Source: Streptosporangium saharense (lineage in GTDB: Bacteria; Actinomycetota; Actinomycetes; Streptosporangiales; Streptosporangiaceae). Taken from it: a stretch of DNA of 64,000 nt. Where the stretch lies: positions 1,528,432 through 1,592,431 of the forward strand of contig NZ_JACHJP010000001.1 in NCBI RefSeq assembly GCF_014203715.1, written 5' to 3'. Shown here piece after piece: positions 34,313 through 42,833 of the stretch (its first letter is position 1; every line of letters starts with the position of its first letter). The notes beneath the pieces are model-generated. The model ran no database searches. It was not told where the DNA came from and saw only the letters and a program-made list of their open reading frames with translations. The translations under genes and the position numbers were made by a program.

Positions 34313-35457
34313 CGCACGGTCTCCTTCACCGGGGCCGGGGTCCTGCCGGTCCACTCGGCGTTGACGTTGGCGGCGTTCACCGTGCTGCGGCGGGAGGCGA
34401 GATACAGGCCGACCCCCCCGAGCAGCGCGAGCAGGAAGATCACGGTCACCCCGCCCGCGCCGCCGATGAGGTCGGCGCCCTTCCACGCGACGGCGCCCAC
34501 GATGGCCGCGGCGGGCAGCGTCAGCAGCCACGCGGTGGCCATCTGACCGGCCACGTGCCAGCGCACCTCGGCCAGCCGCTTGCCGAGTCCGGAGCCGATC
34601 ACCGATCCCGCGCACACGTGCGTCGTGGACAGCGGGAAGCCGAAGTGGGAGGAGGCGAAGATGACCGCGGCCGAGGAGCCCTCCGCGGCGAAGCCCTGCG
34701 GTGTCTCGATCTCGGTGAGGCCCTTGCCGAGGGTGCGGATGATCCGCCAGCCGCCGATGTAGGTGCCCAGGGCGATGGCGCTCGCGCTGCAGACGATCAC
34801 CCACAGCGGCGGTCCCGCGTCCTTGCCGAGGGTGCCGTTGGCGATCAGGGCGAGGGTGATGATGCCCATGGTCTTCTGGGCGTCGTTGGTGCCGTGGGCG
34901 AGCGAGACCAGCGACGCCGATCCGATCTGGCCGATCCTGAACCCTCTGGTGCGGATCCCGTCGGGGACCTTCCTGGTGATGACGTAGACCAGGAAGGTCC
35001 CTATGGTCGCGACCAGGATGGCGGCCAGCGGCGCCAGGACGGCGGGGATCAGCACCTTGGAGACGATGCCCGCCCCCTTCACGGCCGAGGTGCCCGCGGC
35101 GATCAGCGTCGCCCCGACGACCCCGCCGATCAGCGCGTGGGAGGAACTGGAGGGGATACCGAAGTACCAGGTGAGGAGGTTCCAGGCCAGGCCGCCGACG
35201 AGCCCGGCGAAGACCACGGTGAGGGTGATGGCTCCCGCCTCGACGATGCCGGTCGCGATGGTCGCCGCCACGGCCAGGGAGAGGAACGCTCCGAGGAAGT
35301 TGAGGATCGCCGCGAGCGCGACGGCGATCTTGGGACGCAGCGCGCCGGTGGCGATCGAGGTCGCCATCGCGTTGGCCGTGTCATGGAACCCGTTGGTGAA
35401 GTCGAAGGCGAGCGCGGTGGCCACCACGACTCCCAGCAGCACGGTGTTGGAGTCCAT
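34309..35457 (-). CDS. PiT family low-affinity inorganic phosphate transporter
   Basis: The 382-residue membrane protein has both PiT signature repeats, DFTNGFHDTANAMATSI near residue 20 and LAHGTNDAQKTMGI in the second half, plus the SSSSHALIGG and STTHVCAG loops. It takes up metal-phosphate with protons. ATG 35457 follows AGCTCCT-type sequence read on the minus strand. A pair of direct repeats sits in its promoter. Confidence 0.94.
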   Translation of the reverse strand: MDSNTVLLGVVVATALAFDFTNGFHDTANAMATSIATGALRPKIAVALAAILNFLGAFLSLAVAATIATGIVEAGAITLTVVFAGLVGGLAWNLLTWYFGIPSSSSHALIGGVVGATLIAAGTSAVKGAGIVSKVLIPAVLAPLAAILVATIGTFLVYVITRKVPDGIRTRGFRIGQIGSASLVSLAHGTNDAQKTMGIITLALIANGTLGKDAGPPLWVIVCSASAIALGTYIGGWRIIRTLGKGLTEIETPQGFAAEGSSAAVIFASSHFGFPLSTTHVCAGSVIGSGLGKRLAEVRWHVAGQMATAWLLTLPAAAIVGAVAWKGADLIGGAGGVTVIFLLALLGGVGLYLASRRSTVNAANVNAEWTGRTPAPVKETVR

Positions 35458-35466
35458 AGGAGCTGT

Positions 35467-35495
35467 ATGACCCTATAGTCGCCAATGACCCTTAA
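35467..35495. promoter_or_regulatory. Direct repeats in front of the PiT gene
   Basis: ATGACCCTA (35467-35475) and ATGACCCTTAA (35485-35495) are spaced 18 bp start to start, just before the transporter start. This differs from the 11-bp-spaced GTTCACC PHO box of Streptomyces. It may be a site for another regulator. Confidence 0.35.
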
Positions 35496-35569
35496 AGTCC
35501 GGCCTTAATTGGAAAATTCATTCTTTATATGCCTGTTTGGCCATAAGGTGTCGCCTGGGCGGGCCGGGG

Positions 35570-36469
35570 TCAGGCCAGCACGCGGCCGACCATCCTGGCG
35601 TACATCCGCCCCGGACTGGGCACCGACGGCGGGTTGAGGAAGCCGGGCAGCATCGGCAGGTCCACGGCGAAGGGCTGAAGGCGCTCGTAGAGGACCTCCG
35701 CCCCCGAGGGCCGCCGCTCCGGGTCCTTCTCCAGCAGGTCCTGGATCAGCCGGTTCAGCTCGGCCGGGACGCCGCCGACGGCGGGCGGACGCTCCTTCAC
35801 CTGGCGCTCGAACACGGCGTACTCCGTCGGGCCGGTGAACAGTTGCTCGCCCGTCAGCATCTCGTGGATCACGCACCCCAGGGCGTACAGGTCGCTGCGG
35901 GGATCGACGACGCCGCTCTGGATCTGCTCGGGGGCCATGTAGGCGGGCGTCCCGACGATCTGCCCGACCCGGGTGAACTGCTGGGTGGTCGAGTCGGACT
36001 CACGGAGCATGGCCAGGCCGAAGTCCAGCACCTTGACGCTGCCGTCGGGGCAGAGCATCAGGTTGGTCGGCTTCAGGTCGCGGTGGTAGATGCTCAGCGC
36101 GTGGGCCGCGGCCAGCACCGCGCACGCCTGCGCGGCGATGGCGGCGGCCCAGGGGACCGGCAGCGGGCCGTGCTCGCTGAGCAGGTCGGCCACGGTCACG
36201 CCCGCGATGAACTGCATCACCTGGAACAGCCGGTGGTCGAAGGTGCCGAAGTCGTACAGGACGGGGGCACCGGGATGCTCAAGCCTGGCCAGGATGCGCG
36301 CCTCACGCAGGAAGCGCCGCTTCATCTCCTCGTCAGGACCGGTGACGAGCCGCAGGAACTTGACGGCGACCCTGCGGTCGAGATGTCTGTCGTGTCCCGC
36401 GTAGACGGCACCCATGCCGCCCTGGCCGAGCGGGAGGTCGTCGAGCACGTACCGGTCGCCGATGACCAT
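35570..36469 (-). CDS. Soluble Ser/Thr protein kinase
   Basis: The 299-residue protein is a Hanks-type kinase: Gly loop LGQGGMGAVY, Lys37 in VAVKFLR, catalytic loop HRDLKPTN with Asp131, DFG at 149-151, APE in YMAPEQ. After the kinase domain only about 25 residues follow, with no membrane helix or PASTA domain, unlike PknB. ATG 36469 is preferred because GGAGG lies 5 bases upstream; a TTG at 36481 contains that site. It starts 24 bases after the DNA methylase stop, in one operon, and PP2C phosphatases lie nearby. Confidence 0.93.
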   Translation of the reverse strand: MVIGDRYVLDDLPLGQGGMGAVYAGHDRHLDRRVAVKFLRLVTGPDEEMKRRFLREARILARLEHPGAPVLYDFGTFDHRLFQVMQFIAGVTVADLLSEHGPLPVPWAAAIAAQACAVLAAAHALSIYHRDLKPTNLMLCPDGSVKVLDFGLAMLRESDSTTQQFTRVGQIVGTPAYMAPEQIQSGVVDPRSDLYALGCVIHEMLTGEQLFTGPTEYAVFERQVKERPPAVGGVPAELNRLIQDLLEKDPERRPSGAEVLYERLQPFAVDLPMLPGFLNPPSVPSPGRMYARMVGRVLA

Positions 36470-36493
36470 CCGGTCCTCCAAGCCCGCGGAACA

Positions 36494-38398
36494 TCACACT
36501 CCTTGGTCGCACGGCCGCAGATGACCGTCGACCAGTCCGTCAAAGCCTAACCGGATCAAGGTTTCCCCCAGCGCCGCCGTCTCGCGCAATCTGTCCTCAA
36601 GGGAGAACAGTTCACGGAAGGCCGCGCCGTAGCGGCGTTGCTCGGCCAGGGGAAGCATCGGCACCCTCGCCCGCCGTACGTCGAGACGGCTTGAGCTGGG
36701 GTGGATCCGCGCCGCGTCCGCCGAGCGGAGGAAACCGGCGAGGAAGTCGGCGTCGAGCCGCTCGGGATCGACCCGGTAGAGCGTGAGCTGCGGCCCGAGC
36801 GCGGCCCCGCTGCGCGTGATCACCCGCACCGCGCCCATGACGGTCGTCACGACGTCGCCCGGCATGACCATGACCGGCGCCGGGTCCGGGGTCGTCCTGC
36901 CCGAGGGGGCGGTGCCCAGGACGGTGTCCTCGGCGGTCAGCACCGGCAGCGGGCCCTTCTCGACGGACATCTTCGGCGGGGCCTGCAGGATGGTGATCAG
37001 CCCCGCCTTGGCCAGCTCGCCCACGGTCGTCGTCGGCAGGTCCTGCCGCTCGGTGAGCGGTTCGAGGGCGAAGGGCGCCCCGGAGGAGCCGGAGAGCGTC
37101 GCCGAGGTGTCCCTGAAGCGGTCGAGCGCCCCGGTGAAGTCACGCAGGAAGTCGGGGCCGCCCTGCTGCGGGCGGACGCGCGCCAGGCTGAGATCGACCT
37201 CGTCGTCGAGCAGGTCGATGATCCGCACCGTACGGCTCTCGCCGTTCGCCTCGGCCTCGGGGTCCTCGCCGTAGGCCCGCCAGGCGGGCTCGACGACCGA
37301 CAGGTTCTCGCTGGCGTCCACGACCAGGAGCTGGGAGGGGGGCCGCTCCCCGTCGGGGCGGCGCAGCAGCCACAGGTCGGGGCCGCCCGCGCCCAGCGTG
37401 ACCACCGCCCGCAGCGCCCCCGCGCGCAGCAGGTTGCCCCTGATCCGCTTGCCGGGACGACGGCTCGCCGCAGCGGCGGGCATCAGGATCGCCACCAGGC
37501 CGCCGGGCCGTACCCGCGCCAGGCAGTGCTGCACCCAGGCCAGCTCGGACTCCCCGCGCGGCGGCAGGCCGTACTCCCAGCGGGGGTCGCCGGTGAGGTC
37601 CTCGTAACCCCAGGCGCGCTCGTTGAACGGCGGGTCGCACACCACCGCGTCGGCCAGCTCGTCCGACAGGCCGTCCTCGCGGAGCGAGTCACCCGCGACG
37701 ACCCGGGCGTCCGCCCCCCGCAGCAGCAGCCTGACCGCGGTGAGCAGCGCGTTCGTCTCGTTGATCTCCTGGCCGAGGGCGCTCCTCGCGTGCAGCAGGA
37801 GGGTCCCGACCCCGCAGGCGGGGTCGAGCACGGTGCCACCGTCCTGTACGGCAAGGCGGTGCATGAGGGCGGCGACGTCGTCCCTGGTGACCGAGAGCCT
37901 GCGGGAGTGGGCCTCGACGTAGCGCTCGCAGAGGAACTCGAAGGCGGGCAGCGGCCCGTGCTCCGCGGCCAGCTCGGCGACCAGGCGCAGCAGCCCGGGA
38001 TCGTCCAGGGGTGCGGGGGAGCCGGGCAGGTCGGCGGTCACCTCGGCGAGCCGCGACAGGGAACGTCTGCCCTGCTCGCGCCAGGCCCGGGGCTCGCGGT
38101 GCAGGAACAGCAGGAAGGCCCCGACGCTGCCGACCAGGTCACCGAGGCGCAGGTCGTCGGCCGAGGTGCGCAGCCGCTGCCAGACCAGGTCGCCGAGGGA
38201 GACCTCGAAACTCTTGCCGTTACGGCGCAACCACGCGGCGATCTCGGGCAGGGAGTAGAGCGGGCTGGAGGTGGTTCCGCCGACCGGCCGGGGGAAGTCG
38301 TCGTGGCGGCGGCGCCAGTTGCTGACCGCGGCACGGCCGACGGCGGCGAGCCGGGCGATGTCGCCCGCGTTCACCGTGATGTCCTGGCTCTCCTCCAT
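36494..38398 (-). CDS. N6-adenine DNA methyltransferase with N-terminal HTH, type-I-like
   Basis: The 634-residue protein opens with a small HTH (DIARLAAVGRAAVSNWRRRH, residues about 13-32). The methylase core follows, with motif I TVLDPACGVGTLLL (about 189-201) and motif IV CDPPF (254-258), then a C-terminal region like half a type I specificity subunit (PMLPLAEQRRYGAAFRELF near the end). No hsdR or hsdS gene is near. The first motif IV residue is Asp rather than Asn, which other gamma-class enzymes also show. It is upstream of a Ser/Thr kinase and divergent from a PP2C gene. Confidence 0.88.
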   Translation of the reverse strand: MEESQDITVNAGDIARLAAVGRAAVSNWRRRHDDFPRPVGGTTSSPLYSLPEIAAWLRRNGKSFEVSLGDLVWQRLRTSADDLRLGDLVGSVGAFLLFLHREPRAWREQGRRSLSRLAEVTADLPGSPAPLDDPGLLRLVAELAAEHGPLPAFEFLCERYVEAHSRRLSVTRDDVAALMHRLAVQDGGTVLDPACGVGTLLLHARSALGQEINETNALLTAVRLLLRGADARVVAGDSLREDGLSDELADAVVCDPPFNERAWGYEDLTGDPRWEYGLPPRGESELAWVQHCLARVRPGGLVAILMPAAAASRRPGKRIRGNLLRAGALRAVVTLGAGGPDLWLLRRPDGERPPSQLLVVDASENLSVVEPAWRAYGEDPEAEANGESRTVRIIDLLDDEVDLSLARVRPQQGGPDFLRDFTGALDRFRDTSATLSGSSGAPFALEPLTERQDLPTTTVGELAKAGLITILQAPPKMSVEKGPLPVLTAEDTVLGTAPSGRTTPDPAPVMVMPGDVVTTVMGAVRVITRSGAALGPQLTLYRVDPERLDADFLAGFLRSADAARIHPSSSRLDVRRARVPMLPLAEQRRYGAAFRELFSLEDRLRETAALGETLIRLGFDGLVDGHLRPCDQGV

Positions 38399-38482
38399 AC
38401 TGGGCCAGAGTAGTTCACTGTGCCGCAACGGTCTACAACAGCTTTGCTTGTGAAGTGCTTCAACCAATGCTTTACTGCCTTC

Positions 38483-39280
38483 ATGGCACTGAACGAAGCA
38501 CCGGCACTGCGCTACGCCGCCCGCTCGGATGTCGGCGTCCGCCGCGAGACGAACGAGGACTCGGGCTACGCGAGCGCGCGCCTGCTGGCCATAGCGGACG
38601 GCATGGGCGGACACGCCGGCGGGGAGATCGCCAGCTCCCTCGCCGTCACCGCCCTCGCGGCGCTGGACGACAGTCTCCCGCACGGCGGCGTCGATCTGGT
38701 GACCACCATCAAGAACGCCGCGCGGGACGTCAACCACGCGCTGAGGGAGAGGAGCGAGCAAGACCCAACCCTGAAGGGGATGGGAACCACCTTCACCGCC
38801 ATGCTCTGGGACGGCGCCTCCTTCGCGCTCGCCCACGTCGGAGACTCCCGCGCCTACCTGCTGCGCGGGGGCGCTCTCTACCAGATCACCCACGACCACA
38901 CCCTGGTCCAGTCACTGGTCGACGACGGCCGGATCACCCCGGAGCAGGCGGCCGAACATCCGCGCCGCTCCATGGTGCTGCGGGTTCTTGAGGGCACCGG
39001 GGACGGCGAGCTCGACCTGTCGCTGCGCGAGGCCAAGCTCGGCGACCGCTATCTGCTGTGCTCGGACGGCCTGACCGCCGTGGTCGGTCCGGAGACCCTG
39101 TTCAACACGCTGAGCGACATCGACGACCCCGACGAGGTCGCCAGGTGGCTCATCGACCTGGCAAACCGGGGCGGCGGGCCGGACAACATCACCTGCGTCG
39201 TGGCCGACTTCGGCGTCCACCCCGTCTCGGCGAACCGGTTCGTCGTCGGTGCCGCCGCCGAGCGGAGACTTTCCCTGTGA
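38483..39280 (+). CDS. PP2C-type Ser/Thr phosphatase
   Basis: The 265-residue soluble phosphatase has the metal-binding motifs in order: RRETNEDSG, AIADGMGGHAGGE, ALAHVGDSRAYLL, LLCSDGLT and GGPDNITCVV. ATG 38483 is used; an upstream frame to 38420 lacks family sequence. It is divergent from the methylase (84-bp gap) and probably opposes the kinase of that operon. Confidence 0.93.
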   Translation: MALNEAPALRYAARSDVGVRRETNEDSGYASARLLAIADGMGGHAGGEIASSLAVTALAALDDSLPHGGVDLVTTIKNAARDVNHALRERSEQDPTLKGMGTTFTAMLWDGASFALAHVGDSRAYLLRGGALYQITHDHTLVQSLVDDGRITPEQAAEHPRRSMVLRVLEGTGDGELDLSLREAKLGDRYLLCSDGLTAVVGPETLFNTLSDIDDPDEVARWLIDLANRGGGPDNITCVVADFGVHPVSANRFVVGAAAERRLSL

Positions 39281-39321
39281 CCGGTACGGCGGGCGGATCG
39301 GAGGCCGACCCGCCGTACCGG
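39281..39321. terminator. Bidirectional terminator between PP2C and purC
   Basis: CCGGTACGGCGGG and its exact complement form a 13-bp stem around a 15-base loop, immediately after the PP2C stop and 9 bases from the purC stop on the other strand. Confidence 0.75.
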
Positions 39322-39329
39322 CCCGGGAT

Positions 39330-40160
39330 CTACCAGTTTCTGCCGGTGATGCGCTCGTAGGCCTCGATGTAGCGGGCCCTGGTGGTCTCCACGATCTCCT
39401 CGGGCACCTCGGGGGCGGGCTCCTTCTTGTCCCAGCCACTGCTCACGGCCCAGTCGCGGACGAACTGCTTGTCGAAGGAGAACTGCGGGCGTCCCGGCTC
39501 CCACCGGTCGGCGGGCCAGAAGCGCGAGGAGTCCGAGGTGAGCACCTCGTCGCCGAGCACCAGCGTGCCCTCGGCGTCCCGGCCAAGCTCGATCTTCGTG
39601 TCCGCGATGATCACACCGCGCCCGCGTGCCAGCTCCGCGCCGCGCCGGTAGATCTCAAGGGTGATCCCGCGCAGCTCGGCGGCGGTCTCCGCGCCCTCCT
39701 TGGCCACCACGTCGTCGAAGGTGATGAACTCGTCGTGCTGCCCGAGCGGCGCCTTCGTGGTCGGCGTGAAGATCGGCTCGGGAAGCTGAGAGCCATCGAC
39801 CAGGCCGGGCGGCAGCTCGACCCCGGAGACCGCGCCGCTCACCCGGTACTCCTTCAGACCGGAGCCCGTGAGATACCCCCTGGCGATGCACTCGACCTGC
39901 ACCATCTCCAGCCGCCTGCACCGTACGGCCCGGCCCTCGAACTCGGCGGGCACGTCGGTGGCGGAGATGACGTGGTTGGGCACGACGTCCGCGAGCTGCT
40001 CGAACCACCACAGGGAGAGCTGGGTGAGGATCTTCCCCTTGTCGGGGATTGGCGTGGGCAGGATCACGTCGTAGACCGAGATCCGGTCGGAGGCCACCAG
40101 GACGATGTCACCCCGGTCCTCGTAGACGTCGCGGACCTTCCCTGAGTGGAGGAGCTTCAC
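39330..40160 (-). CDS. purC: Phosphoribosylaminoimidazole-succinocarboxamide synthase
   Basis: The 276-residue enzyme is a full-length SAICAR synthase of de novo purine synthesis. Marks are LLHSGKVRDVYE, LVASDRISVYDVILPTPIPDKG, VECIARGYLTGSG, IIADTKIELG, DEVLTSDSSRFWP and SFDKQFVRDW. ATG 40160 is the natural start. Confidence 0.97.
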   Translation of the reverse strand: MKLLHSGKVRDVYEDRGDIVLVASDRISVYDVILPTPIPDKGKILTQLSLWWFEQLADVVPNHVISATDVPAEFEGRAVRCRRLEMVQVECIARGYLTGSGLKEYRVSGAVSGVELPPGLVDGSQLPEPIFTPTTKAPLGQHDEFITFDDVVAKEGAETAAELRGITLEIYRRGAELARGRGVIIADTKIELGRDAEGTLVLGDEVLTSDSSRFWPADRWEPGRPQFSFDKQFVRDWAVSSGWDKKEPAPEVPEEIVETTRARYIEAYERITGRNW

Positions 40161-40307
40161 TGTTCCCTAATCCCCTGAGATCGCTCGGCGCGGTGGCCAC
40201 GACGGCACCGTCCGCTGGCTGACACGTGTCCTGGCGTCAACAGCGTAGTGGCGCGGGGATGAGAGCCGGGGCGGTGGGTCCACGCGCCCCGGTCTCGGGG
40301 ACGAGGG

Positions 40308-40400
40308 TCAGGCGGGCCTTGTGATCATGATGGCCAGCCCGACGAGGATCACGACCGGGATGAGCCACACGATCGCCTCGATGGCGAATTCCTTGTACAC
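40308..40400 (-). CDS. Single-helix membrane microprotein
   Basis: The frame gives 30 residues from GTG 40400 (YKEFAIEAIVWLIPVVILVG continuing to ITRPA), one hydrophobic helix with a short basic tail. An ATG at 40409 would add three codons but sits one base from the GGAGGG site, too close; the GTG is 10 bases away and is preferred. It is alone between purC and a PP2C gene. Function unknown. Confidence 0.6.
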   Translation of the reverse strand: MYKEFAIEAIVWLIPVVILVGLAIMITRPA

Positions 40401-40496
40401 GACGGACATCCCTCCGGGGTGGCGATCGTCACGGGAACGCTGAGCACCGACGATAGCGTCTGCCCAGCGCCGCGACCAGAACCTCAGGAGGGCCCG

Positions 40497-41258
40497 TCAG
40501 GAGGGGATGGCCGAGCCGACGACGACCGGTGTGTCGGTGGGGGCTCCCTCGACGACCTCGGCGACCACGCAGGTGATGTTGTCGGGGCCGCCCGCCTCGC
40601 AGGCCAGGTCGATGAGCTGCCGCGTCACCTCGCCCAGGTCGTCCACCTCCGCCAGCACGTGGCGCAGCCGTTCGGCCTCGACGACCCCGGACAGGCCGTC
40701 GGAGCACAGCAGGTAGCGGTCGCCGACCTCGGCGTCCCGCAGCGACAGGTCGGGGTCGGTGTTGTCGCCGCCGTCGAGGACCTGCAGCAGGATCGACCGG
40801 TGCGGGTGCCTGGCGGCCTCCTCGGCGGTGATCCGGCCGTCGTCGAGCAGCGTCTGCACCAGGGTGTGGTCGTAGGTGATCTGGTAGAGGTCGCCGTTGC
40901 GCAGCAGGTAGGCGCGGGAGTCGCCGATGTGGGCAAGCGCCACCCGGGGGCCGTCCCACAGCATCAGCGTCAGCGTCGTGCCCATCCCGGAAAGGGACGG
41001 ATCCTGCTCGACCAGCTCGCGCAGGCGCTGGTTGGCCTTGCGGATCCCGGCCTCCGCGGCGGCGCCCAGCTCGCTCGGGCACTCGTGGTCCAGGTAGGCG
41101 ACCGCGGCGATCGCCGCCGAGCTGGCGACCTCCCCGCCCACGTGACCGCCCATCCCGTCGGCGACGGCGAGCAGCCGGGCGCCGGCGTACCCGGCGTCCT
41201 CGTTGCCCTGGCGGACACGGCCGACGTCGGAACCGGCTGCGTAGCGGAGCGTGATCAT
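40497..41258 (-). CDS. Second PP2C-type Ser/Thr phosphatase
   Basis: The 253-residue protein carries RQGNEDAGY, AVADGMGGHVGGE, ALAHIGDSRAYLL, LLCSDGLSG and GGPDNITCVV. It is clearly paralogous to the phosphatase at 38483, sharing even the QDPSLSGMGTT and ITYDHTLVQ stretches, so one arose by duplication. ATG 41258 follows GGTGAG. It has no membrane segment. Confidence 0.93.
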   Translation of the reverse strand: MITLRYAAGSDVGRVRQGNEDAGYAGARLLAVADGMGGHVGGEVASSAAIAAVAYLDHECPSELGAAAEAGIRKANQRLRELVEQDPSLSGMGTTLTLMLWDGPRVALAHIGDSRAYLLRNGDLYQITYDHTLVQTLLDDGRITAEEAARHPHRSILLQVLDGGDNTDPDLSLRDAEVGDRYLLCSDGLSGVVEAERLRHVLAEVDDLGEVTRQLIDLACEAGGPDNITCVVAEVVEGAPTDTPVVVGSAIPS

Positions 41259-41485
41259 CTGCTCACCACTGGAAGGTCGAGTTGCACGAGCGGGTCGCTT
41301 TCGGGCGGTGGAATCGGCACGGTCGAACCGAGATGTTCCACAATCCACTTAACACCATGGTGGCGCAAGCGGCCTGCGGAAGTGTCGTCACATCCTTTGG
41401 GGGTCACGGCGGCGCGTAAGCTGTTTCGGCTCCCCGCGCGCGTCGCCGGGAGCCCTATCACCCCGGACGGCGAGGAGCTGAGGAA

Positions 41486-42816
41486 TTGACTTCCTCTCCT
41501 CCCTGAAGGGGAGGGGATTCCAGCCCTCACGGGTTGGCCTTCCTGTTTCACCGCCGGTTGCCCGCTCGAAAGGACTCTCGTTGGGGTCTTACACCAGCTC
41601 CGCAGGCGTTTCACCTCTCCGCCAGCCCGGCGGCGAGGATGTTCTTCGCGGCGTTGACATCCCGGTCGTGGACCACGCCGCAGGCGCACTCCCATTCCCG
41701 AACGGTCAACGGCATCCTGTCTTGCAGGGCCCCGCACGCCGAGCACAGCTTGGAGGAGGGGAACCAGCGGTCCACCACTACCAGCGTGCGCCCGTACCAG
41801 GCGGCCTTGTACTCCAGCATGGAGCGCATCTCCCGCCAGGAGGTGTCCGAGACGGCGCGGGCCAGCGAACGGTTTTTGACCATGTTGCGCACGGTCAGGT
41901 CCTCCACGGCGATCACTTGGTTCTCGCGAACAAGCCGTGTGGTGACCTTGTGCAGGTGGTCACGTCTGCGGTCGGCGATCCGGGCGTACACCCGGGCGAC
42001 CCGCAGTCGGGCCTTGGCCCGGTTGTTCGACCCCTTCTCTCTGCGGGCCAGCGCCCTTTGGGCCTTGGCCAGCTTGCGCCGGTCGGCCCGCCCATGCTTC
42101 GGATTGACGATCTTCTCGCCGGTCGAGAGCGTCGCCAGCGCGGTGATGCCCGCATCCACACCCACCGACCGCTCGACCGGGGTCAGCGGTGTGGTCGTCT
42201 CCTCGACCAGCAGGGACACGAACCACCGGCCCGCCGCGTCTCTGCTCACGGTCACGGTGGACGGCTCCGCCCCTTCCGGGAGGGGTCGCGACCACACGAT
42301 GTTCAGCGGTGCGTCCATCTTCGCCAGCGTCAACCGGCCGTCCCGGAACCGGAACGCCGAGCGGGTGTATTCGGCCGAGGCGCGGGACCTCTTGCGGGAT
42401 TTGAACGTCGGGTACCTGGCTCGCTTGGCGAAGAAGTTGGAGAACGCCGTCTGAAGGTGGCGCAGTGCCTGCTGGAGCGGGACGGACGACACCTCGGACA
42501 GGAAATCGACGTCGCCCGAGCGTTTCCACGCCGTCAGCGCGGCCGAGGACTCCACATAGGAGACGCGGCGGCCCTCCAGCATGTAGGCGCGGGTGCGTTC
42601 CTCCAGGGCTTTGTTGTAGACGAGGCGGACGCAGCCGAACGTCCGGGCAAGCTCGCAGGCCTGCTCGGGGCTCGGATGGAAGCGGTACCTGTAGGACCGC
42701 TTCACGATCTGCGCCATACCTCACATCATACCGTACGATCGGCTAAGAATCGCATGTCAGTTCGATATCGCGGCGCCGTACCGCGTTTCCTCCCCGCCCT
42801 GAAGGACGGGGTATCC
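41486..42816 (-). mobile_element. IS605/IS1341-type element carrying only tnpB
   Basis: Both ends have a subterminal hairpin of the IS605 kind: TTCCTCTCCTCCCTGAAGG with GGAGGGGATTCC at 41490-41521, and TTCCTCCCCGCCCTGAAGG with ACGGGGTATCC at 42787-42816. The tnpB side ends in GAGGAAGTCAA on the minus strand. There is no tnpA, so movement would need a TnpA in trans. The left end stops about five bases short of the prfC ribosome-binding site. Ends are accurate to a few bases. Confidence 0.8.
41611..42717 (-). CDS. tnpB: TnpB RNA-guided nuclease (OrfB of IS605 family)
   Basis: The 368-residue protein is complete. The N-terminal helix-turn region has RYRFHPSPEQ and CVRLVYNKALE. The RuvC residues are Asp in VGVDAGITALATLS, Glu in VIAVEDLTVRNM and Asp in HDRDVNAAKNIL, and the zinc ribbon is CSACG/CACG between the last two. 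TnpB is the ancestor of Cas12 and cuts DNA with an RNA made from the element's right end. All catalytic residues are present, so it is likely active. The guide RNA should overlap the tnpB 3' end and run to about 41486. Confidence 0.95.
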   Translation of the reverse strand: MAQIVKRSYRYRFHPSPEQACELARTFGCVRLVYNKALEERTRAYMLEGRRVSYVESSAALTAWKRSGDVDFLSEVSSVPLQQALRHLQTAFSNFFAKRARYPTFKSRKRSRASAEYTRSAFRFRDGRLTLAKMDAPLNIVWSRPLPEGAEPSTVTVSRDAAGRWFVSLLVEETTTPLTPVERSVGVDAGITALATLSTGEKIVNPKHGRADRRKLAKAQRALARREKGSNNRAKARLRVARVYARIADRRRDHLHKVTTRLVRENQVIAVEDLTVRNMVKNRSLARAVSDTSWREMRSMLEYKAAWYGRTLVVVDRWFPSSKLCSACGALQDRMPLTVREWECACGVVHDRDVNAAKNILAAGLAER

Positions 42817-42833
42817 ACGCTCAAGGAGCTTCG

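Noticed and set aside
37398..37607. Short plus-strand frames within the DNA methylase gene
   Set aside because: They lie opposite motif-bearing methylase sequence and show Arg/Pro/Ala bias only.
35570..39280. Calling the kinase/methylase/PP2C group a Pgl or BREX system
   Set aside because: No PglY-like ATPase, PglZ or BrxC gene is present and the kinase is far smaller than PglW; kept only as a resemblance.
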